Assembly (NCBI GenBank): GCA_036513515.1
Contig: DATBYW010000065.1
Location: forward strand, 1-8,601
From: Nephthysia sp036513515
GTDB taxonomy: Bacteria; Chloroflexota; Dormibacteria; Dormibacterales; Dormibacteraceae
Reading direction: 5' to 3'
DNA: 8,601 nucleotides
Both the position numbers and the translations under genes were made by a program. This document shows positions 6,570 to 8,601 of this stretch, in pieces. Under the pieces are notes generated by a model. That model ran no database searches. It had not been told where the DNA came from and worked only from the letters and a program-made list of their open reading frames with translations. Numbering within the stretch: the first letter of the stretch is position 1; every line of letters starts with the position of its first letter.

Positions 6570-7313
6570 TTACGGCCGGCGCCGGAGCTGCGCCAGCTCG
6601 ACGATGGCGACATGCCTCAAGTGGGCAAGAGGCCGTTCACTCGAGCCGAGGATGAGCAGGTCGAGGTCAACGAATCGATGGCCGCGGTGCTCCCAGGAGC
6701 CGGCCACGCGGCCGCGGACGGAGACCGCCTCGCCGTCCCCTGGAAGGCCGAGATGCCGCACCCGGCTCTCTAAATGCATCCACGGCGGCAGGTCTGCGTT
6801 TGCCATCAGAATCTGATTGCCCAGCCGGGGGGCCCAGGCGAGATCCTGGCGCGGGAGCTCGACGCGGAGGGTGCCCAGGGCCTGGTCCCGGACGAAGGCC
6901 GGCGGTCCGGGTCGGCTGGGCAGCTCCATCACCGGGTATTGCTCTCGGTCAGGCGGTCCCCCCTCCGCGACCGCCACGGCCGCCCCGGTTGCGCAGACCA
7001 TGCCGTCCGGGTTGACCAGCTCGAGCGCCAGCCCGTCCGGGCGCTGGCTGGCGCGCACGGCGACCTCTTCGCCGTCGTAAACAGGCGAGTTGAACCTGGC
7101 CGAGAGAGCGCCGGCCTCCTGCCACCGCCGCCCGAGGGCCTGCGCGGACAGCTCGGCCATGAACCCGTACAGGTCTGCACCCGGCACAAGACCGGCCCTG
7201 AAGCCAAGTCGCCGCGCGAACTCGTCGTCGTGGACGGCGTTGGGCAGTCCTGGCTCGTTTCGAGCGACGAACTTCCGCTCGAGCGCAGCCATCGGATCAA
7301 GGTATTGCGTCAC
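6570..7313 (-). CDS. Hot-dog fold protein, MaoC-dehydratase-like, probable double domain
   Basis: A 247-residue soluble protein. The N-terminal half resembles MaoC/FAS1-type acyl-dehydratase hot-dog domains: LPNAVHDDEFARRLGFRAGL (23-42) matches the substrate-binding turn, then a long helix (49-60) and SARFNSPVYDGEEVAVRA (71-88) with the typical 'F..PVY.GE.V' strand. The second half, with GEAVSVRGRVAGSWEHRGHR (194-213) followed by FVDLDLLIL (214-222), repeats the pattern of paired strands, suggesting a double hot-dog. In R-specific hydratases the motif is Asp-x4-His; here His28 is present but the Asp position is Leu23, so a classical hydratase is doubtful; thioester binding or an unrelated role is possible. 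The start is GTG at 7311-7313; an in-frame ATG lies seven codons on. Neither has a visible ribosome site. An in-frame stop two codons upstream limits extension. Confidence 0.75.
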   Translation of the reverse strand: MTQYLDPMAALERKFVARNEPGLPNAVHDDEFARRLGFRAGLVPGADLYGFMAELSAQALGRRWQEAGALSARFNSPVYDGEEVAVRASQRPDGLALELVNPDGMVCATGAAVAVAEGGPPDREQYPVMELPSRPGPPAFVRDQALGTLRVELPRQDLAWAPRLGNQILMANADLPPWMHLESRVRHLGLPGDGEAVSVRGRVAGSWEHRGHRFVDLDLLILGSSERPLAHLRHVAIVELAQLRRRP

Positions 7314-7405
7314 GCGTCACCGACGGTCATCCAGGCCAGGCTGGTCCAGGCCAGCCGTCGCTGTCAAGAGTCGCTCGACCTCTACTGTAAGGTTTCCGAG
7401 GGAGA

Positions 7406-7435
7406 CCGAGGCTATGGCTGCAAGCCGATCCTCGG
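7406..7435. repeat. Two-tier stem-loop in the divergent region
   Basis: CCGAGG (7406-7411) pairs with CCTCGG (7430-7435), and inside it GGCT (7416-7419) pairs with AGCC (7423-7426) around a GCA loop, with a small internal loop between the two tiers. There is no T-run. It could be a protein site, a leader RNA structure or chance in GC-rich DNA. Confidence 0.4.
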
Positions 7436-7478
7436 CCTCGTGCGGCTGCATTCGGCTCGGCCAGACGGAGAATCAGGG

Positions 7479-7539
7479 CTGGTCGGGCGGCAGCCCAGCC
7501 GCTACAGTGACCAGGTCGAATTTCTGATCCTAAAGGGGG
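7479..7539 (+). promoter_or_regulatory. Promoter and ribosome site of the DUF6220-like gene
   Basis: TACAGT at 7503-7508 is a plausible -10 hexamer; CTGGTC at 7479-7484 is a weak -35 with an 18-base spacer. Transcription would start near 7515, giving a leader of about 33 bases that contains AAAGGGGG (7532-7539), eight bases before the TTG at 7548. The arrangement supports the TTG as the true start. Confidence 0.4.
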
Positions 7540-7547
7540 CGTCCGCC

Positions 7548-7979
7548 TTGCGTATCTTCCAAAAAGCCTACTCCGTGGTCGGAGCATTGCTGATGCTCGA
7601 GTTCTTCGCCCAGCTCTACTTCATCGCCGCAACGATATTCACCATCGTGAATACCAATGACAACGCCAAGGATGTCTACGCGGCGTTCAAGAACGCAGAC
7701 ACCTTCGCCGGGCTGCACGCGATCAACGGATACATCGTTGGCTTGACGATTCTCATCATGCTGATCCTCTCGTTCGCTGCCCGCCACCCCCGGCGGACGA
7801 CAATCCTGACCGGAGTCCTGTTCCTTCTGCTCGTCCTTCAGATCGTCTTCGCTCGCATTCCTGTACCGGCGGTCGCGGCCCTCCACGGCCTGAACGCGCT
7901 CATTCTGATAGGTCTGGGCGGCTATCTGACAGGAAGCACCTGGGCCTTCGGCCGCCGGGCCGAGGTGGCAGCAATGTAG
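7548..7979 (+). CDS. Four-helix membrane protein, DUF6220-like
   Basis: A 143-residue protein with four predicted helices (about 8-34, 57-77, 84-103 and 108-128) and short loops, matching small membrane proteins annotated as DUF6220. Helices 2 and 4 each begin with a similar motif, LHAINGYIVG (56-65) and LHGLNALILIG (112-122), indicating an internal two-helix repeat. The Arg/His-rich loop ARHPRRTT (78-85) is probably cytoplasmic. The frame is open far upstream, but the TTG at 7548 is chosen because hydrophobic, family-like sequence begins here (RIFQKAYSVVGALLMLEFFA) and AAAGGGGG lies eight bases before it; the upstream extension would run antisense through the hot-dog gene. Function unknown; the paired H-x-x-N motifs are candidates for cofactor or ion contacts. 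The gene is transcribed away from the hot-dog gene and is followed by a hairpin. Confidence 0.78.
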   Translation: MRIFQKAYSVVGALLMLEFFAQLYFIAATIFTIVNTNDNAKDVYAAFKNADTFAGLHAINGYIVGLTILIMLILSFAARHPRRTTILTGVLFLLLVLQIVFARIPVPAVAALHGLNALILIGLGGYLTGSTWAFGRRAEVAAM

Positions 7980-8005
7980 CCTCGGGAACAACAGATCGAG
8001 AAACC

Positions 8006-8048
8006 TGCCGACACTCGCGCAAGGCCTCCGTGCAGTGCGGTGTCGGGC
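8006..8048 (+). terminator. Bulged hairpin after the DUF6220-like gene
   Basis: CCGACAC (8008-8014) pairs with GTGTCGG (8040-8046); after a one-base bulge (T8015) the stem continues as CGC (8016-8018) with GCG (8037-8039), about ten base pairs around an 18-base loop. It lies 28 bases after the stop codon. A pyrimidine-rich CCTCCTTTG follows at a short distance, but there is no true T-run, so termination strength is uncertain. Confidence 0.5.
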
Positions 8049-8111
8049 AAGCCTCCTTTGTGACTATTGTCAGCATCGAAGCGAGCGCGGCAACCCTTCC
8101 GGGTTAAAGAA

Positions 8112-8143
8112 GGGGCCACCACGGCCATGCACCGGGTGGCCCC
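8112..8143 (-). terminator. Strong intrinsic terminator, reading leftwards
   Basis: GGGGCCACC (8112-8120) pairs perfectly with GGTGGCCCC (8135-8143); past a single bulged A8121, CGG (8122-8124) pairs with CCG (8132-8134), a 12-bp stem with a 7-base loop. On the minus strand the stem is followed directly by TTCTTTAA, a U-rich tract; on the plus strand it is followed by purines (AGAGAGGAGG). It therefore fits an intrinsic terminator for a leftward transcript, though no leftward gene is recognised to its right. Confidence 0.55.
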
Positions 8144-8415
8144 AGAGAGGAGGGAGGAATCACGTCTGACAAAATGCTCATAGCGAGAGGCCGCGAACCT
8201 GAGCCGCGAACTCCGCACCGGAAGAAACCCTCAATGGATACGCACAGAGGCGGGGTTCAGGTAAGCATCGTCGGGAACTCAACCACCAGCCCACGCACCA
8301 ACCGGTGCGGTGAGGAGTGGGCGGCCGTGGCCGGGGCGGATTCCACTTGAAGCCACGCCGGGACTACATCCGTACGGCCGGGAAGGCCGCACCTGCGCAA
8401 CGGACCCACGTACCC

Positions 8416-8434
8416 TGAGGCCGTGAGTGCCTCA
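8416..8434. repeat. Inverted repeat upstream of the last gene
   Basis: TGAGGC (8416-8421) and GCCTCA (8429-8434) form a perfect 6-bp inverted repeat around a 7-base loop, about 50 bases before the final start codon. TACCCT at 8411-8416 could be a -10 element. It may be an operator or leader hairpin for that gene; this is inference. Confidence 0.3.
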
Positions 8435-8484
8435 TCGCGAGGTGTCAATGTCCAGAAGCAGCGTCTGCAGAGAGGAGAAGAGCG

Positions 8485-8601
8485 ATGCTGAGTCCCAGGC
8501 TGTTGTTGGGAGCGGTCATCGGCGGTGCTGCCGTCTACTTCCTGGATCCGGTAAGCGGCGCTGAGCGGAGAGCGCGGTTTCAGGCCAGGTGGGAGCAGAA
8601 C
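8485..8601 (+). CDS. Small membrane-anchored protein, N-terminal part (YtxH/BON-associated type)
   Basis: Thirty-nine codons from the ATG at 8485 to the window edge; the gene continues beyond it. The ribosome site AGAGGAG (8471-8477) lies seven bases upstream. A short Gly/Ala-rich helix (LLLGAVIGGAAVYFL, about residues 6-20) is followed at once by DPVSGAERRARFQARWEQ. A helix ending in 'YFLDP.SG..RR.R' is a recurrent start in small actinobacterial and proteobacterial membrane proteins that are annotated as YtxH-like or carry a BON domain further on. The C-terminal domain lies outside the window, so this is only a likely type. The Arg-rich segment after the helix should stay cytoplasmic. Confidence 0.7.
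   Translation, partial: MLSPRLLLGAVIGGAAVYFLDPVSGAERRARFQARWEQN

Larger units (their letters stand above)
7314..7547. promoter_or_regulatory. Divergent intergenic control region
   Basis: These 234 bases separate the hot-dog (-) and DUF6220 (+) genes. Seen: a 9-bp direct repeat CCAGGCCAG (7331-7339 and 7346-7354) in the would-be leader of the hot-dog gene; a minus-strand TTGACA (7367-7362) without a good -10 behind it; a minus-strand TACAGT (7389-7384) lying inside the imperfect inverted repeat ACCT-N8-AGGT (7378-7393), a layout loosely like MerR-type operators; and a stem-loop at 7406-7435. No reading frame here looks coding. Which minus-strand element is the real promoter cannot be decided by eye. 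Confidence 0.45.
7980..8484. other. 505-base gene-poor region with hairpins
   Basis: No convincing gene was found. The region holds two bulged hairpins (8008-8046 and 8112-8143), a 5-bp AACCC/GGGTT stem (8092-8105), a short TGAC-TATT-GTCA repeat (8061-8072), a TGAGGC/GCCTCA stem (8416-8434) and a CGGCC-GGGAA-GGCCG stem in the stretch around 8373-8390. A 58-codon frame (ATG 8174 to TGA 8348-8350) has poor third-position GC and no well-placed ribosome site. The density of hairpins suggests transcribed but untranslated DNA, such as terminators or a small RNA. Confidence 0.5.

Noticed and set aside
7331..7354. CCAGGCCAG direct repeat as an iteron or CRISPR-like array
   Set aside because: Only two copies 15 bases apart, GC-rich and partly self-palindromic; no third copy or associated gene.
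7362..7367. Minus-strand TTGACA as the hot-dog promoter -35
   Set aside because: The hexamer is perfect, but positions 16-19 bases downstream read CCAGCC-like sequence and not a -10 box.
6774..7547. Upstream extension of the DUF6220-like frame
   Set aside because: It runs antisense through the hot-dog gene and gives an Arg/Gln-rich product; the hydrophobic, family-like part begins at the TTG at 7548 with its own ribosome site.
7922..8218. Minus-strand frame of 98 codons after the DUF6220-like gene
   Set aside because: It spans two hairpins and overlaps the end of a real gene antisense; no ribosome site or recognisable domain.
8257..8448. Minus-strand frame of 63 codons upstream of the last gene
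   Set aside because: No ribosome site, no domain, and it crosses the TGAGGC/GCCTCA hairpin; kept only as a possible transcribed region.

Overview
This is a high-GC bacterial chromosomal window with strong G/C preference at third codon positions, frequent GTG/TTG starts and purine-rich Shine-Dalgarno sites before several genes. The protein mix (DUF2269 membrane protein, DUF5519 'luciferase-domain' protein, DHA2-type MFS exporter, cytosolic BNR propeller, YceI protein, hot-dog protein, DUF6220 membrane protein) fits a soil-type actinomycete or another high-GC lineage such as Chloroflexota/Dormibacterota. That assignment is inference; the window holds no rRNA or other taxonomic marker. No rRNA, tRNA, CRISPR array, transposase or phage gene was seen.

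Layout. 1-587: 3' end of a DUF2269-like membrane protein gene (+), meeting a DUF5519 gene (-) tail to tail, with the two stop codons sharing a CTAG. 588-712: divergent control region with a near-perfect 19-bp palindrome and a GGTTAA direct repeat. 713-2188: 14-helix drug-exporter-type MFS protein (+). 2332-3743: two-gene operon (+), a six-Asp-box beta-propeller protein overlapping by ATGA with a MoaD/ThiS-like ubiquitin-fold protein ending in Gly-Gly-Gly. 3942-5795: full-length ABC exporter half-transporter (+) with an ambiguous start. 5886-6455 (-) YceI-family protein without a signal peptide; 6570-7313 (-) probable double hot-dog protein lacking the usual hydratase aspartate. 7314-7547: divergent control region. 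7548-7979: four-helix DUF6220-like membrane protein (+, TTG start). 7980-8484: 505 bases without a convincing gene but with two strong bulged hairpins, one of them a good minus-strand intrinsic terminator. 8485-8601: start of a small membrane-anchored protein cut by the window end.

How the genes work together. The only tightly coupled unit is the propeller/MoaD pair. The rest looks like a row of singly transcribed accessory or stress-type genes (efflux, ABC export, lipid binding, membrane proteins). The propeller/MoaD pair is the best candidate for an undescribed system: a ubiquitin-fold carrier co-translated with a Trp-rich cytosolic propeller, with no molybdopterin, thiamine or E1 (ThiF/MoeB) gene in view.
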